A stretch of DNA of 64,000 bases from Rhodoferax sp. (GCA_008015235.1 SSFF01000005.1:1-64000), one strand, 5' to 3'. Numbered from the stretch's first letter, positions 26,094-37,635 are shown. Numbers and translations: made by a program. The notes: a model not told the origin generated them from the letters alone.

Positions 26094-27166
26094 GCGGCGT
26101 TTCCTTTCGCCAGGGACTCACAGGCTGCCACCATGCTGTCGGTGGCCGTCAGTTTTTGGAGCTTTTTGGCTGCCAGCCCGCGTTCAAGCAGGGTAGACCG
26201 CTCTGTTTTCAATAGCATTTCGGCCAATTTTTCGGGCGTCAAGTCGGCCTGGGGCAAGAGCACTCCGGCGCCGGCATCGCTGAGGAAGCGGGCATTGGTG
26301 GTCTGATGGTCGTCCACGGCATGCGGGAACGGCACCAGCACGCTGGCGGCGCCCACGGCCGCGAGTTCGGTGACGGTACTGGCACCGGCGCGGCAGATCA
26401 CCAGGTCGGCGTCGGCAAAGGCCTGGGCCGTGTTGTCGATGAACGGTGTCAAGCTGGCCTGCACCCCCGCGGCGGCATAGTTGGCCCGCAGTTCGTCGAT
26501 CTGCTTTTCCCCGGCCTGGTGCGTCACTTGGGGGCGCTGGTCTTCGGGAATCAGCGCCAGGGCCTGCGGCACCACGGTATTGAGCGCCTTGGCGCCCAGG
26601 CTGCCGCCCACCACCAGCACCTTCAACGGCCCCGTGCGGCCTTCGAAGCGTTCTTGCGGGCCGGGCACATTGAGGAATTCGGTGCGCAAGGGGTTGCCCA
26701 CCCATTCACTGTGGGCCAATGCCCCAGGGAAGGCGCAGTACACGCGCTCGGCAATCTGGGCCAGCACCTTGTTGACCAGGCCCGCTACCGAGTTCTGCTC
26801 GTGCAGTACCAGAGGCTTGCCGCGGAACACGGCCATCATGCCGCCGGGGAAGGTGATGTACCCGCCCAGCCCCACCACCACATCGGGGCGGACGCGGCCG
26901 ATGACCTGCCAGGCCTGCCAGAAGGCACGCAGCAGGCGCAGCGGCAGCAGTGCCAAGGTCTTGAGCCCCTTGCCACGCACGCCGGAGAATGCGACCAATT
27001 CCAGCGGGAATCCCTTGGCCGGTACCAGGCGGCTCTCCATGCTGTCCGGGGCACCCAGCCAGTGCACACGCCAGCCCTTGTCACGCAGAGCCTGGGCCAC
27101 GGCCAGGCCGGGGAAGATGTGCCCACCGGTGCCACCCGCCATGATGAGTGCCGTGCGTTGCGTCAT
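26090..27166 (-). CDS. murG: Lipid II synthase, UDP-GlcNAc transferase MurG
   Basis: Adds GlcNAc to lipid I at the inner face of the membrane. The GT-B protein has 358 residues, with the N-terminal loop [17 protein letters not shown], the second loop [10 protein letters not shown] and the UDP-binding [15 protein letters not shown]. The start is ATG 27166 (MTQRTALIM); the frame extends upstream over a duplicated junction with ftsW. Residues near the C-terminus ([18 protein letters not shown]) are encoded by a dispersed repeat copy. Overlaps murC by four bases. Confidence 0.97.
   Translation of the reverse strand: MTQRTALIMAGGTGGHIFPGLAVAQALRDKGWRVHWLGAPDSMESRLVPAKGFPLELVAFSGVRGKGLKTLALLPLRLLRAFWQAWQVIGRVRPDVVVGLGGYITFPGGMMAVFRGKPLVLHEQNSVAGLVNKVLAQIAERVYCAFPGALAHSEWVGNPLRTEFLNVPGPQERFEGRTGPLKVLVVGGSLGAKALNTVVPQALALIPEDQRPQVTHQAGEKQIDELRANYAAAGVQASLTPFIDNTAQAFADADLVICRAGASTVTELAAVGAASVLVPFPHAVDDHQTTNARFLSDAGAGVLLPQADLTPEKLAEMLLKTERSTLLERGLAAKKLQKLTATDSMVAACESLAKGNAA
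26161..26217 (-). repeat. Dispersed repeat copy 7, sense inside murG
   Basis: Read on the minus strand: GCTATTGAAAACAGAGC, GCGGGC at 36-41, then TGGCAGCCAAAAAG. Translated in the sense frame CTA TTG AAA, as in copies 6, 10 and 11. Confidence 0.8.
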
Positions 27167-27273
27167 ACACGGCCTCCGTGCATGGACACGTGCACTGTGT
27201 GCCCGTGTGCTGCGCTGCGCGCCACGTTGCTGTTTTGGTGAAACCGACAACTCATACACGGCCTCCGTGCATG
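27163..27273. repeat. 22-bp direct duplication flanking a 67-bp insert at the ftsW-murG junction
   Basis: The same 22 bases (TCATACACGGCCTCCGTGCA plus TG) occur at 27163-27184 and 27252-27273. On the minus strand each copy carries GGAGG and GTGTATGA, that is the ftsW end, the ribosome binding site and the murG start. The ancestral arrangement was therefore probably one overlapping ftsW-murG junction, later duplicated with 67 bases between. Copy 27252-27273 ends ftsW; copy 27163-27184 starts murG. Confidence 0.85.
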
Positions 27274-27285
27274 AGTTGTCGGTTT
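27241..27285 (-). repeat. Long inverted repeat over the ftsW stop codon
   Basis: A 15-bp arm (AAACCGACAACTCAT with ATGAGTTGTCGGTTT) continues, after one mismatch, into CACGG/CCGTG around a three-base CCT loop. One arm codes the last residues of FtsW; the other is its inverted copy at the start of the 67-bp insert. In RNA it would be a very stable hairpin just before murG. No T run follows, so it is not a standard terminator. Confidence 0.88.
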
Positions 27286-28502
27286 TCATAGTCCACTCTG
27301 AGAACCACCGCAATCGCCACCAGGTTGACCAGAATGGCCGAGCCGCCGTAACTCATCAGCGGCAGGGTCAGGCCTTTGGTCGGCAGGGCGCCAAGGTTCA
27401 CACCCATGTTGATGAAGGCCTGAAAGCCCATCCATATGCCCACCCCTTGGGCAACCAAGCCGGCGAATACGTTGTCCAGGGCGATGGCCTGGCGACCGAT
27501 GTGCATCATGCGCCGCGTGAGCCAAAGGAACATGCCGATGAGCGTGACCACGCCGACCAAGCCAAACTCCTCACCAATGACAGCCAGCAGGAAGTCGGTG
27601 TGCGCTTCGGGCAACCAGTGCAGCTTTTCGACGCTGCCGCCCAGGCCGACGCCGAAGATTTCGCCGCGACCGATGGCGATCAGGGAGTGCGAAAGCTGGT
27701 AGCCCTTGCCCAGCGCGTACTTGTCGTTCCAGGGGTCGAGGTAGGCAAAGATGCGCTCGCGGCGCCATTCACTGGTGGCGATGATGAGTCCGAAGATCAC
27801 GACCAGAATGGCGGCAATCAGGAAGAACATGCGCGCATTGACACCGCCCAGGAACAGGATGCCCATGGCGATCACGGCAATCACCAGAAAGCCGCCCATG
27901 TCAGGCTCGGCCAGCAGCAACAGCCCGACGACGGCCACCGCAATGCCCATGGGAATCACCGCGCGGAAGAAGCGTTCTTTCACGTCCATCTTGCGCACCA
28001 TGTAGTCGGCGGCGTACAGCAGCATCGCAAACTTGGCCAGCTCCGACGGCTGGAAGTTCATCACACCGAGCGAGATCCAGCGCCGCGCGCCATTGACACC
28101 CTTGCCTATGAAAGGCATCAGCACTAGGATGAGCAGAACCAGCGAAAGGATGAACAGCCAGGGCGCGGCCTTTTCCCACACCTTCAGCGGCACCTGGAAC
28201 GCAATCAGCGCTGCGGCAAACGCCATCACGATGGAAAAGAGATGGCGGGTCAGGAAATGCGTGTGTGCGTAGTTGGCAAAGCGTGGGTTGTCCGGCATGG
28301 CCACCGAAGCCGAATACACCATGACCAGGCCCCACAGCAGCAAGGCGGCCACCACCCAGAACAACGGTTGGTCGAACCCCTTCACACCCGCTACCGTGTT
28401 CGACGAGCCATAGCCCCCCAGGCGCACCGGCAAGACCGAGGCTTCGGCTTCGGAATGCTTCCCGAACCACCCCCGCAGTGTCTGGGCCATGCTTGCGCTC
28501 AT
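27252..28502 (-). CDS. ftsW: Septal peptidoglycan polymerase FtsW (SEDS family)
   Basis: FtsW polymerises septal peptidoglycan together with FtsI. The membrane protein of 416 residues has about ten helices. It shows [30 protein letters not shown], the [22 protein letters not shown] loop and the terminal [19 protein letters not shown] plus MSYGGS signature. ATG 28502 overlaps the murD stop. Its C-terminus ([11 protein letters not shown]) lies in a long inverted repeat. Confidence 0.97.
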   Translation of the reverse strand: MSASMAQTLRGWFGKHSEAEASVLPVRLGGYGSSNTVAGVKGFDQPLFWVVAALLLWGLVMVYSASVAMPDNPRFANYAHTHFLTRHLFSIVMAFAAALIAFQVPLKVWEKAAPWLFILSLVLLILVLMPFIGKGVNGARRWISLGVMNFQPSELAKFAMLLYAADYMVRKMDVKERFFRAVIPMGIAVAVVGLLLLAEPDMGGFLVIAVIAMGILFLGGVNARMFFLIAAILVVIFGLIIATSEWRRERIFAYLDPWNDKYALGKGYQLSHSLIAIGRGEIFGVGLGGSVEKLHWLPEAHTDFLLAVIGEEFGLVGVVTLIGMFLWLTRRMMHIGRQAIALDNVFAGLVAQGVGIWMGFQAFINMGVNLGALPTKGLTLPLMSYGGSAILVNLVAIAVVLRVDYENRQLMHGGRV

Positions 28503-30019
28503 CCCTGCGCCTCCAGGTCCACCCCGGCGTCCGCAGCCAGTGCGCGCACAGTGTCACAGAACACCTGCGCGCGGTGCTCGTAGTTGCGGAACATGTCAAA
28601 ACTGGCGCAAGCGGGTGACATCAGCACGGCATCCCCGGCGTGGGCACGCGCCTGCGCCTGGGTCACGGCCTGCCCCATGTCCTGGGCGTCCAGCAGAGGA
28701 ACACCCGTGGCCTCCAACGCGACCCGGATCACCGGCGCATCCTGCCCGAACAGCACAACTGCGCGGGCATAGCGCGCCACCGGGTCGGCCAAGGGACTGA
28801 AGTCCTGCCCCTTGCCGACGCCGCCCAAAACCAGCACCAGCTTGCGCTCCTCGCCCAAGCCGCGCAGGGCCGCGACCGTGGCCCCCACATTGGTGCCCTT
28901 GCTGTCGTCAAAGAACTCCACATCGTGGATGACGCCCACCGACTCCACCCGGTGGGGCTCGCCGCGGTACTCGCGCAGACCGTAGAGGATGGGCGCCAAG
29001 GCACGACCGGCCGCAGCGCACAGGGCCAGGGCCGCCAAGGCATTGGCCGCGTTGTGGCGCCCACGGATGCGCAAGGCATCGGCCGGCATCAGGCGCTGCA
29101 GATGGATTTCCTCGGCTTCGTCGCGGCGGCGCTTGAGGGTTTCATCGGCCTCGTGGGCACGCACCAGCCACACCATGCCGTTGACTTCCTCCAGGCCGAA
29201 GTCGCCGGGGCGTTTCGGCAGGTCGCAGCCGAACGTCACGTGCGCCCGGTATTGCGGCTTTTGCAACTTCACGCGCACTGGTTCCGGCAGCATCGCCATT
29301 ACCGCGGAGTCTTCGCGGTTCAATACCATCAGGCCGTCCTTGCCAAACACACGGGCCTTGGCGGCTCCGTATTCGGCCATGTCGGCATGCCAGTCGAGAT
29401 GGTCCTGGGTCAGGTTCAGCACCACCGCAGCGGTGGGCTCGAAGTCATCCACACCATCGAGCTGGAAGCTCGACAACTCCAGCACCCAGGCCTGGGGCAA
29501 GGCCCCTGCGTCCATGGCCTGGGCCAAGGTGTCGAGCAAGGTGGGCCCGATGTTGCCTGCCACCCCGACCGTAAGGCCAGCCCAGCGCAGCAGATGCCCG
29601 GTCAATGACGTGACGGTGGTCTTGCCATTGGTACCGGTCACTGCCAGGACTTGGGGCGCATAGGCTTGATCCAACTGCAGGGTGCGCAAACCCTGTGCAA
29701 ACAGGCTCAATTCGCCGTGCACTGCGATGCCTGCCGCCTGGGCCGCCTGCAGCAAACCCGCCATGTCTTTGGGGGCCAGGCCTGGGCTCTTGAAAATGGC
29801 GTCAAACGGGGTAGCGGCTTCGAGCAGTGCAGCGTCGAGTGCAGCACAGACAAAACGGGCCGCGGGCACGGACTCCTGCAAGGCGGCAAGCTGCGGCGGA
29901 TTGCTGCGGGTGTCCGCAACGGTGACCGTCGCACCCAGACGTGCGCACCAACGCGCCATGGCCAGACCGGAAGCCCCCAAGCCCAACACCAATACCGATT
30001 GACCTTGCATGCTGCCCAC
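28499..30019 (-). CDS. murD: UDP-MurNAc-L-alanine--D-glutamate ligase
   Basis: Adds D-glutamate to UDP-MurNAc-L-Ala. The protein has 506 residues. It shows [17 protein letters not shown], the P-loop [21 protein letters not shown] and [16 protein letters not shown]. It is longer than E. coli MurD (438), with an insert around [29 protein letters not shown] (about 240-275) in the central domain, common in Burkholderiales. Two starts are possible: GTG 30019, with GAGG six bases before it, or ATG 30010. The GTG is preferred for its spacing. Confidence 0.95.
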   Translation of the reverse strand: MGSMQGQSVLVLGLGASGLAMARWCARLGATVTVADTRSNPPQLAALQESVPAARFVCAALDAALLEAATPFDAIFKSPGLAPKDMAGLLQAAQAAGIAVHGELSLFAQGLRTLQLDQAYAPQVLAVTGTNGKTTVTSLTGHLLRWAGLTVGVAGNIGPTLLDTLAQAMDAGALPQAWVLELSSFQLDGVDDFEPTAAVVLNLTQDHLDWHADMAEYGAAKARVFGKDGLMVLNREDSAVMAMLPEPVRVKLQKPQYRAHVTFGCDLPKRPGDFGLEEVNGMVWLVRAHEADETLKRRRDEAEEIHLQRLMPADALRIRGRHNAANALAALALCAAAGRALAPILYGLREYRGEPHRVESVGVIHDVEFFDDSKGTNVGATVAALRGLGEERKLVLVLGGVGKGQDFSPLADPVARYARAVVLFGQDAPVIRVALEATGVPLLDAQDMGQAVTQAQARAHAGDAVLMSPACASFDMFRNYEHRAQVFCDTVRALAADAGVDLEAQG

Positions 30020-30022
30020 GGC

Positions 30023-31201
30023 TTACCTCAGCTTCAGGGTGGACAGACCCACCAGGCACAGGAGCATGGTGATGATCCAGAAGCGCACCACCACCTGCGT
30101 TTCCTTCCAACCGGATTTTTCGAAGTGGTGGTGCAGCGGCGCCATCTTGAACAGGCGCCGACCTTCGCCGAAGCGTTTCTTGGTGTACTTGAAGTAGGTC
30201 ACCTGCAGCATCACCGACAGGGCTTCGGCCACGAACACCCCGCCCATGATGGCGAGCACGATTTCCTGGCGCACAATGACGGCAATGGTGCCCAGTGCAC
30301 CGCCCAACGCCAGGGCGCCGACATCACCCATGAAGACCTGGGCCGGGTGGGTGTTGAACCACAGGAACGCCAGCCCAGCGCCCCCCATGGCAGCGCAGAA
30401 GATCATGAGCTCACCCGAACCAGGGATGTAGGGGAAAAACAGGTACTTGGAATAAACGGAGCTGCCGGTGACATAGGCAAACACCCCCAGACAGGCCCCG
30501 ACCAGCACCACGGGCATGATGGCCAAGCCATCCAGCCCATCGGTCAGGTTGACCGCATTGCTGGCTCCCACAATGACCAGATAAGTCAGGATCACGAAGC
30601 CCAGTACCCCCAACGGGTAGCTGATTTCCTTGAAGAAAGGCAGCATCAACCCGGCCTTGGGCGGCAGGTTGACATCAAACCCGGACACGACCCAGTTGAA
30701 GAACAGTTCGATCACGCGGGCATTGGAGTTCTCGGAAATGCTGAACACCAGGTACAGCGCGGCCAGCAGACCGATCACCGACTGCCAGAAGTACTTCTCG
30801 CGCGAGCGCATGCCTTCCGGGTCTTTGTTGACCACCTTGCGCCAGTCATCGACCCATCCGATGGCTCCGAACCCTAGCGTTACCAGCAGCACCACCCAGA
30901 CAAAGCGGTTGCTCCAGTCAAACCACAATAGGGTCGACACGGCAATCGCCATGAGGATCAAGACACCGCCCATGGTCGGTGTGCCGCTCTTGCTCAGATG
31001 CGTTTCCATGCCATAGCCACGGATGGGCTGGCCGATCTTGAGCGCGCGCAGCTTGCGGATCACGGCAGGACCGGCAAACAGACCGATGAGCAGGGCCGTG
31101 AGGGCCGCCATCACCGCACGGAAGGTGATGTACTGGAACACACGGAAAAATCCGAATTCGGGTGACAGGCTCTGCAGCCACTGGGCTAAGGTCAGCAGCA
31201 T
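30023..31201 (-). CDS. mraY: Phospho-MurNAc-pentapeptide transferase (lipid I synthase)
   Basis: MraY joins UDP-MurNAc-pentapeptide to undecaprenyl phosphate. The ten-helix membrane protein has 392 residues. It shows the catalytic GWVDDWRKV (Asp pair), [14 protein letters not shown], the [22 protein letters not shown] stretch and the [13 protein letters not shown] His motif. ATG 31201 (MLLTLAQWL) is the family start; the longer frame overlaps murEF. The gap to murEF is 28 bases. Confidence 0.98.
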   Translation of the reverse strand: MLLTLAQWLQSLSPEFGFFRVFQYITFRAVMAALTALLIGLFAGPAVIRKLRALKIGQPIRGYGMETHLSKSGTPTMGGVLILMAIAVSTLLWFDWSNRFVWVVLLVTLGFGAIGWVDDWRKVVNKDPEGMRSREKYFWQSVIGLLAALYLVFSISENSNARVIELFFNWVVSGFDVNLPPKAGLMLPFFKEISYPLGVLGFVILTYLVIVGASNAVNLTDGLDGLAIMPVVLVGACLGVFAYVTGSSVYSKYLFFPYIPGSGELMIFCAAMGGAGLAFLWFNTHPAQVFMGDVGALALGGALGTIAVIVRQEIVLAIMGGVFVAEALSVMLQVTYFKYTKKRFGEGRRLFKMAPLHHHFEKSGWKETQVVVRFWIITMLLCLVGLSTLKLR

Positions 31202-31229
31202 GTACGCGCTCCCTGGATTGGTTTTTTGG

Positions 31230-34139
31230 TCATGTCGCAGCTCCTGGCAGTGCAGCGGCCTGGAGGGCCTGGACGACGCGCTCCATGCGCATGAAGCGCG
31301 AGCCCTTGACCAGTACACTGCGCACCTGCGCGGCCTGGGTCACAGCCGCTGCGTTGAGACTCTCGATATCGGAAAAATGTTGCGCCCCGCCAAATGCCGC
31401 CACACCGTGGTGTGCCAGTTCACCAAACAGGAAAAGGTGCTCGATCCCGCAAGACCGGGCATAGGCTGCCACTTCGGCATGGAATGCAGCACCCTTGTCT
31501 CCGACTTCGCCCATGTCGCCCAGCACCAGCAGACGAGGGTGTGGCAGTTCGGCCAGCACTTCAATGGCCGCGCGCACGGAGTCGGGATTGGCGTTGTAGG
31601 TATCGTCCACCACGGTGCGCAGATCACCCTGCAGTGCCAGTTGCATGGCGCGCGAGCGCCCCTTGACCGGCTCGAATGCAGCCAGCCCGGCTTCAATGGC
31701 GGGCAGCGGCACGCCCGCTGCCAGCGCACAGGTGGCAGCTGCCAACGCATTCTTCACGTTGTGGCGTCCGGCAATGTGCAATTGCAAGTTCAGCACCTGC
31801 GTGCCTGCCGTTGCCTGCACCTGCCAGGCACCACCGATCCACTGCGCCGACTGCAGGCCCACGTCGCCGGACCGCCCAGGCACACCAGACCCAAAACACC
31901 GTGTTGCCCGATTGCCTGCGAGCGCCTGCCACAGTCCAGTGAAGCTGTCGTCGCAAGGAAACACCGCGACACCCTCCTCCGGCAGATAGCCGATGGCCGA
32001 ACCGTTTTCACGGGCCACGGCCTCGACGGTTTCCATGAATTCCAGGTGCTCGCGCTGGGCGTTGTTGACCAGCACCACGTCGGGTTGTGCCACAGCCGCC
32101 AACTGGGCGATTTCGCCGGGGTGGTTCATGCCCATCTCGACCACGGCCATGCGGTGGTGGCTGCGCAGGCGCAGCACCGTCAGCGGCACGCCGATGTCGT
32201 TGTTCAGATTGCCCTGCGTGGCCAGACTGTCCTCGCCGCAGTGCGCGGCCAGGATGGACGCGATCATCTGCGTCACGGTGGTCTTGCCGTTGCTTCCAGT
32301 CACGCCCACCAAGCGCACAGCCGCATGCTTGCGCCGCCAGGCCGCAGCCAACTGCGCCAGGGCGGTCCGGGTGTCATCGACTTCGATGCAGGCCACGTGC
32401 GGCGCCACACCTTGGAGGTCGGCACCGCGGCGGCACAGGAGAATGCTGGCCCCCTGCTGTGCCGCCTGCGCCAGCAGGGCGTTGGCATCGAAACGCTCAC
32501 CCTGGAGTGCCACGAACAGGTCGCCAGCCACGATGCTGCGGGTGTCGGTATGCACACGCAATGCCGTGGCCTGGTTGTTGCCTGACAGGGTGCTGCCGGG
32601 AAGCATTGCAACCACTTCCGCTGCGGAAAAGACGGAGGCCCGGGCCGCCAAGGCCAGGCGTGCATGCGCCATGTCGGAGAACGGTGTTTTCACACCCAGT
32701 TGCTCCTGCGTGCTCTCATGGCCTTTGCCCGCCAGCACCACCACATCCTGTGGTTGTGCACGTGCAATGGCCGCCGCAATCGCTTGTGCGCGGTCCACCT
32801 CCACGTCGACATGCTCGCGGTCAGCGATCCCCAGCAGAATCTGGGCCACGATGGCTTCTGGCTTTTCGCTGCGGGGGTTGTCACTGGTCACGACCACGTG
32901 ATCGGCCGCACGGGCGGCAATGGCGCCCATGAGGGGACGCTTGGAGGTATCGCGGTCACCACCGCAGCCAAACACGCACCACAGCTGACCACCACGTTCA
33001 CGTGCCAGCGGACGTACGGCTTCCAGCACCTGGGCCAATGCGTCGGGCGTATGCGCGTAGTCGACAGCCACCAGGGGGGCATCGACACCACCGGCGCACT
33101 CCATGCGTCCTGGCACCGGGTGCAGGACACCGCAGGCCTGCACCGCATCTTCCAGGGGAACACCCAGGGCGCGCATGGCGGCGATGACGCCCAGCAGGTT
33201 TGATACGTTGTACTGCCCGATCAGGTGGGTTTGCAATGCGATCGCCTCGGCGCCCTCGCACACCTCAAAGTTCAGACCCGCACCCTGCAAACGGATTGCG
33301 CGCGCAGTCAAGCGTGCCTGGCGCTGGCACGACACCGTCCAGACATCCAGCGTTCCGCGAGACAACTCGGCCGCCAGCTCGGCGCCCTTGCTGTCATCCA
33401 CATTGATGACCACGCTGTGCAAGCCCTTCCAGTCGAAAAGGCGACGCTTGGCCTGCCAGTACGACTCCATGGCGGCGTGGTAATCCAAATGGTCCTGCGT
33501 GAAGTTGGTGAACATGGCCACCCGTATGTGGGTGCCCGCCAAACGCTGCTCGTCCAGACCAATCGAAGACGCTTCCATGGCACAGGCCTTCAGGCCACTC
33601 TGGACGAACCCGTGCAGGGTTTGCTGCAAGGTCACGGGGTCGGGGGTCGTCAGGCCGGTACTGCGTATCGATGCCAATGGATCTGCATCGCTGGGCGATG
33701 GAGCAGGCCCCACGCCCAAAGTGCCGATCACGCCACAAGGCATTGCAAAGGGTGGCGTCGCGCTGGATAGCGCCTGTGCGAGCCACCATGCGCTGGAAGT
33801 CTTTCCATTGGTGCCCGTGACCGCCACCACCGGAATTTGCAGGGATGGCTCGCCACAGAACAATGACGCGATGACCCCCGTGTCGCGCTTGAGTCCCGCA
33901 TAGCAGGCAACGGCGTCACCCGACAGGCCAAAAGCGCCCGCACCATCGGCCTCGACCAGACATGCGCAGGCACCCTGCGCCAACGCTGCAGCGACGAACT
34001 TGCGCCCATCCTGCACGGCACCGGGCCAAGCGATGAAAGCCTCCCCCGGTTGCACGGCACGGCTGTCGGCACGCAGGCTGCTGGCGCCACGCTCGCGCAG
34101 CCATGCGACAGCTTGTTCCGGAGTATGCAGGGCCCGCAT
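31230..34139 (-). CDS. murE/murF: Bifunctional MurE-MurF fusion ligase
   Basis: One protein of 969 residues adds meso-diaminopimelate (MurE) and then D-Ala-D-Ala (MurF) to the murein precursor. The MurE part covers about 1-497: P-loop [34 protein letters not shown], and DNPRSEKPE, the motif that selects meso-DAP. The MurF part covers about 498-969: P-loop [34 protein letters not shown]. No stop or frameshift separates them. Such fusions are known in Bordetella and other Burkholderiales and should channel the intermediate. It overlaps ftsI as TGATG. Confidence 0.97.
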   Translation of the reverse strand: MRALHTPEQAVAWLRERGASSLRADSRAVQPGEAFIAWPGAVQDGRKFVAAALAQGACACLVEADGAGAFGLSGDAVACYAGLKRDTGVIASLFCGEPSLQIPVVAVTGTNGKTSSAWWLAQALSSATPPFAMPCGVIGTLGVGPAPSPSDADPLASIRSTGLTTPDPVTLQQTLHGFVQSGLKACAMEASSIGLDEQRLAGTHIRVAMFTNFTQDHLDYHAAMESYWQAKRRLFDWKGLHSVVINVDDSKGAELAAELSRGTLDVWTVSCQRQARLTARAIRLQGAGLNFEVCEGAEAIALQTHLIGQYNVSNLLGVIAAMRALGVPLEDAVQACGVLHPVPGRMECAGGVDAPLVAVDYAHTPDALAQVLEAVRPLARERGGQLWCVFGCGGDRDTSKRPLMGAIAARAADHVVVTSDNPRSEKPEAIVAQILLGIADREHVDVEVDRAQAIAAAIARAQPQDVVVLAGKGHESTQEQLGVKTPFSDMAHARLALAARASVFSAAEVVAMLPGSTLSGNNQATALRVHTDTRSIVAGDLFVALQGERFDANALLAQAAQQGASILLCRRGADLQGVAPHVACIEVDDTRTALAQLAAAWRRKHAAVRLVGVTGSNGKTTVTQMIASILAAHCGEDSLATQGNLNNDIGVPLTVLRLRSHHRMAVVEMGMNHPGEIAQLAAVAQPDVVLVNNAQREHLEFMETVEAVARENGSAIGYLPEEGVAVFPCDDSFTGLWQALAGNRATRCFGSGVPGRSGDVGLQSAQWIGGAWQVQATAGTQVLNLQLHIAGRHNVKNALAAATCALAAGVPLPAIEAGLAAFEPVKGRSRAMQLALQGDLRTVVDDTYNANPDSVRAAIEVLAELPHPRLLVLGDMGEVGDKGAAFHAEVAAYARSCGIEHLFLFGELAHHGVAAFGGAQHFSDIESLNAAAVTQAAQVRSVLVKGSRFMRMERVVQALQAAALPGAAT

Positions 34140-35875
34140 CAGAAACTTTCCTCCACCGCCTGGGCCACGATCTGCGGGCGCACCGCCATGTCAGGCTGGA
34201 CCCCCAGCAAACGCAGGGTCTGCTGCACGGTGTCACTGAACACAGGTGCCGCGACGTCACCGCCAAAGTACTTGCCATTGCTGGGCTCATCGATCATTAC
34301 GGCCACCACGATGCGGGGGCTTTCCACCGGAGCCAAGCCCACAAAGCAGCCGCGGTACTTCTTGTCGGCGTAACCACGCCCTTCCTGCTTGTGCGCAGTA
34401 CCGGTCTTCCCGCCCACCGAGTAACCCAAGGTCTGCGCCTTGGGTGCCGTGCCGCCCGGACCTGCCACCATGTGCAGCATTTCCCGCACCGACTTGGCAT
34501 GCTGGGCATTCAGGACACGCACACCCTCCGAGGGTTGCTGCGCCTTGAGCAGGGTCACCGGAACCAGCTCGCCATCGCGCGCGAACACGCTGTAGGCCCG
34601 TGCCAGCTGGAACAGGCTCGTGGAGAGTCCATAACCGTAGCTCATGGTGGCCTGCTCAATCGGGCGCCAGGTCTTGTAGGCCCGCAATTTGCCGGACACC
34701 ACGCCTGGGAATGGCACCTGCGGCTTTTGCCCCAGACCAATCTGGCTGAACATTTCCCACATTTCCCGCGGCTGCATCTGCATGGCCACCTTGACGGTGC
34801 CCACGTTGCTGGACTTCTGGATCACTTCATTGACCGTCAACGCCCCATGGGGATGGGCATCGTTAATGGTTGAGCCGGCGATGGTGATGTGCCCAGGCGC
34901 CGTCTGGATCACCGTTTCCGGCTTGATCATTCCTTTTTCCATTGCCAACGCGATCACAAATGGCTTCATGGTCGAGCCCGGCTCGAAGGTATCGGTGAGG
35001 GCGCGGTTGCGCAATTGGGCGCCACTGAGATTGGCCCGCTTGGCGGGCGAGTAACTGGGGTAGTTGGCCAAGGCCAGCACTTCCCCGGATTGCACGTCCA
35101 GCACCACCACGCTTCCCGCTTTGGCCTTGTGCTCCAGCACGGCGTCGCGCAGCTTCTGGTAGGCAAAGAACTGGACCTTGCTGTCGATACTGAGCTGCAG
35201 ATCTTTACCCTCCACCGGGGGGATCATGTCGCCGACATCCTCGACCACGCGCCCCAACCGGTCCTTGATTACGCGGCGCGATCCCGCCTTCCCCGCCAAC
35301 TCTTTGTTGAACGTGAGCTCCACTCCCTCCTGCCCGGCATCTTCCACGTTGGTGAAGCCCACCACGTGCACCGCAGACTCCCCTTCGGGATAGACCCGAC
35401 GGTATTCCTTGCGCTGGTAAATGCCCTTGATGTTGAGCGCTGCAATTTTCTTGGCGATGTCGGCGTCCACTTGGCGCTTGATCCAGACAAAGGTCTTGTC
35501 CTCATCGGCCAGCTTCTTACTGATGTCGGCCTGCGACATCTCCAGCATGGTCGCCAGATCCTTCAGCTGCGTCCCCTCAAACTCCACATCTTCGGGGATG
35601 GCCCAGATGCTCGGCGCCGGCACGCTGGACGCCAGAATCATCCCATTGCGGTCCAGGATGCGTCCGCGCGTCGCCGGCAGCTCCAGGGTACGGGCAAAAC
35701 GCACCTCACCCTGGCGCTGGAAGAAGTCATTGGCCACCACCTGGATGTAGGCCGCGCGCGCCGTCAACCCCAGAAACGCCAGGGCCAGAACACCCACCAC
35801 GAACTTGCTGCGCCAGCCCGGCGTACGACTGGCCAGCAAAGGACTCGATGTGTACTGGATACCGCGGCGGCTCAC
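34139..35875 (-). CDS. ftsI: Division-specific transpeptidase FtsI (PBP3)
   Basis: Crosslinks septal peptidoglycan in the periplasm. The protein has 578 residues: a short cytoplasmic tail, one membrane segment (about 24-45), a pedestal domain and the transpeptidase. The penicillin-binding motifs are in order, SxxK in GSTMKPF, SxN in KSSNVGTV and KTG in GGKTGTAHK. The start is GTG 35875, overlapping the ftsL stop (GTGA). Confidence 0.98.
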   Translation of the reverse strand: MSRRGIQYTSSPLLASRTPGWRSKFVVGVLALAFLGLTARAAYIQVVANDFFQRQGEVRFARTLELPATRGRILDRNGMILASSVPAPSIWAIPEDVEFEGTQLKDLATMLEMSQADISKKLADEDKTFVWIKRQVDADIAKKIAALNIKGIYQRKEYRRVYPEGESAVHVVGFTNVEDAGQEGVELTFNKELAGKAGSRRVIKDRLGRVVEDVGDMIPPVEGKDLQLSIDSKVQFFAYQKLRDAVLEHKAKAGSVVVLDVQSGEVLALANYPSYSPAKRANLSGAQLRNRALTDTFEPGSTMKPFVIALAMEKGMIKPETVIQTAPGHITIAGSTINDAHPHGALTVNEVIQKSSNVGTVKVAMQMQPREMWEMFSQIGLGQKPQVPFPGVVSGKLRAYKTWRPIEQATMSYGYGLSTSLFQLARAYSVFARDGELVPVTLLKAQQPSEGVRVLNAQHAKSVREMLHMVAGPGGTAPKAQTLGYSVGGKTGTAHKQEGRGYADKKYRGCFVGLAPVESPRIVVAVMIDEPSNGKYFGGDVAAPVFSDTVQQTLRLLGVQPDMAVRPQIVAQAVEESF

Positions 35876-36195
35876 TGTGAAGCCTCCTGGCGCATCGTCG
35901 CAGCCTGACCCTGTGCATTCTTCTCTGCTGCCCCCCCGTAGGAAACATAGGTGGTAATGCCGGGGTTGGCCTGGTGCATCTGCAGCTTCTCCTTGGCCAG
36001 ACGCTCCACCCGCACCGGCGTGGCTGCCGCACGTTTCTGCACTTGCAAGCGCTCGTTCTCCGACTCCAGCCGACGCGCCTCGCTGCGCGCACGATCCAAG
36101 TCAGTAAAGACCCGGCGCGATTCGTATTGCACACCGACCAGGTACAAACCACTGAGCACGAGCGCCAACGCAAGCACTAAATTGATGCGCATCAT
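35872..36195 (-). CDS. ftsL: Cell division protein FtsL
   Basis: A small bitopic divisome protein of 107 residues. One membrane segment (about 4-24, [19 protein letters not shown]) is followed by a periplasmic leucine-zipper coiled coil (about 28-65, [19 protein letters not shown]) that pairs with FtsB. Identity rests on this architecture and on its place between rsmH and ftsI; sequence conservation in this family is low. ATG 36195 overlaps the rsmH stop; a second ATG follows directly. Confidence 0.93.
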   Translation of the reverse strand: MMRINLVLALALVLSGLYLVGVQYESRRVFTDLDRARSEARRLESENERLQVQKRAAATPVRVERLAKEKLQMHQANPGITTYVSYGGAAEKNAQGQAATMRQEASQ

Positions 36196-37112
36196 GCCGC
36201 CGTCCTTTGCGCCACCCGCATGATGGCGCTGCGTGCACGGGGATTGGTCGCGACCTCCTCGGCACTGGGCTTGACGCGATCCAGGGCCACGAGCTTCATG
36301 GCTTTAGGCACCGCAAACGGCGCACGGCGGTCGTAGACTTCGCGCGAGTGCTCGGCAATGAACTGCTTGACGATGCGGTCTTCCAGCGAATGGAAGCTGA
36401 TGACCACCAGGCGCCCGCCTTCCTTGAGTACGTGCAGACTGGCATTCAGCGCTTGTTGCAACTCCTCAAGCTCGGCGTTGATGAAAATCCGAAAAGCCTG
36501 AAATGTGCGCGTTGCAGGGTCCTTGCCCGGCTCGCGGGTTTTGACCGTGTCAGCCACGAGTTGGGCCAGTTCAGCGGTGGTTGCAAGAGGCCCCCGCTCC
36601 TGTCGGCGCGCAACAATCGCCTTTGCAATTGACCCAGCAAACCGTTCTTCACCGTATTCACGTATCACCTCCGCGATGTTGTTGACTTCCGCCGTTTGCA
36701 GCCACTGCGCCACACTCTCCCCGCGTGTGGTATCCATGCGCATGTCCAGGGGACCGTCGGCGCGGAAGCTGAAACCACGCGCCGGGTTGTCGATCTGCGG
36801 CGAGCTCACGCCGATGTCCATGAGGATGCCGTCTGCACTACCGGCCGGAAGCTCCCCGAGATGGGAGAAGCCTTGGTGCCTGATCGAAAACCGGTTGTCG
36901 TCAATGGCATTGGCCACCGCAACCGCTTCGGGGTCACGGTCAAATGCAGTCAGACGTCCCAGTTCGGACAGATTGGAGAGAATCAGGCGCGAATGACCAC
37001 CACGGCCAAACGTGGCATCGACGTAGTGACCGTCTGCCTGCACAGGTGTGCCAAGCAGCGCATCGACCGCCTCTTGCAGCAATACGGTGGAGTGAACCCA
37101 GGGACTTTGCAC
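36192..37112 (-). CDS. rsmH: 16S rRNA m4C1402 methyltransferase
   Basis: RsmH N4-methylates C1402 of 16S rRNA in the decoding centre. The protein has 306 residues. It shows [13 protein letters not shown], the SAM loop [44 protein letters not shown] and [15 protein letters not shown]. The start is GTG 37112 with AGGGTGG six bases upstream. Second gene of the dcw operon, nine bases after mraZ. Confidence 0.97.
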   Translation of the reverse strand: MQSPWVHSTVLLQEAVDALLGTPVQADGHYVDATFGRGGHSRLILSNLSELGRLTAFDRDPEAVAVANAIDDNRFSIRHQGFSHLGELPAGSADGILMDIGVSSPQIDNPARGFSFRADGPLDMRMDTTRGESVAQWLQTAEVNNIAEVIREYGEERFAGSIAKAIVARRQERGPLATTAELAQLVADTVKTREPGKDPATRTFQAFRIFINAELEELQQALNASLHVLKEGGRLVVISFHSLEDRIVKQFIAEHSREVYDRRAPFAVPKAMKLVALDRVKPSAEEVATNPRARSAIMRVAQRTAA

Positions 37113-37121
37113 CGAACCACC

Positions 37122-37550
37122 CTAGAACGAGAAATCCTTGAGTACATCGGGCATTTCACCCTGCATGGCCTGCGTCTCCTGGGCGTCGTAGGTCGCTTTG
37201 TCCCACAACTCAAGGTAACTGCCCATACCCAATAGCACGGCCTCTTTCTCGATGCCGGCTGCTGCGCGCAATTCAGGGGAAATCAGGACACGACCCGTGC
37301 CATCGACCTCGACGTCCATGGCATTGCCCAGAAAGATGCGCTTCCACCACTGAGCCGACATCGGCAGGGCAGCAATCTTGTTGCGGAACTCTTCCCAAGC
37401 CGGACGCGGAAACACCATCAGACAGCCATGGGGGTGTTTGGTGATTGTCAGCTGTCCACCCGCGCCCGTCCCCAAGGCGTCACGGTGCCGGGTCGGCACA
37501 CTGAGCCTTCCCTTGGCATCCAGACTGAGAGACGAAGCCCCTTGAAACAC
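37122..37550 (-). CDS. mraZ: Transcriptional regulator MraZ
   Basis: An AbrB-fold DNA-binding protein of 142 residues that represses its own operon in E. coli and mollicutes. The family has two SpoVT-AbrB domains; here [17 protein letters not shown] and [18 protein letters not shown] are the two DXXGR motifs. The start is set at GTG 37550 ([10 protein letters not shown], with AAGGG upstream); the longer frame adds 41 residues through the promoter region and is rejected. The boxes it should bind lie just upstream at 37599-37635. Confidence 0.95.
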   Translation of the reverse strand: MFQGASSLSLDAKGRLSVPTRHRDALGTGAGGQLTITKHPHGCLMVFPRPAWEEFRNKIAALPMSAQWWKRIFLGNAMDVEVDGTGRVLISPELRAAAGIEKEAVLLGMGSYLELWDKATYDAQETQAMQGEMPDVLKDFSF

Positions 37551-37598
37551 GCAATCAACCCTTTTTTTGCTTTGCCAGTGACGAGAAAAGTGCAAACG

Positions 37599-37635
37599 GC
37601 ACTTTTCACCACTAATTTGCACTTTTTTGCACTTT
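37599..37635 (-). promoter_or_regulatory. MraZ operator: four boxes at 10-bp spacing
   Basis: On the minus strand, boxes begin at 37635 (AAAGTGC), 37625 (AAAGTGC), 37615 (TTAGTGG) and 37605 (AAAGTGC), exactly one helical turn apart. This matches the AAAGTG(T/G) plus three-base repeats described for MraZ in mollicutes better than the TGGG boxes of E. coli. The last box is also one arm of a 9-bp inverted repeat (GAAAAGTGC / GCACTTTTC, 37585-37607). Confidence 0.8.

Noticed and set aside
27167-27313. A 49-residue N-terminal extension of MurG
   Set aside because: The sequence is the duplicated junction and its insert; the conserved MurG start is at 27166.
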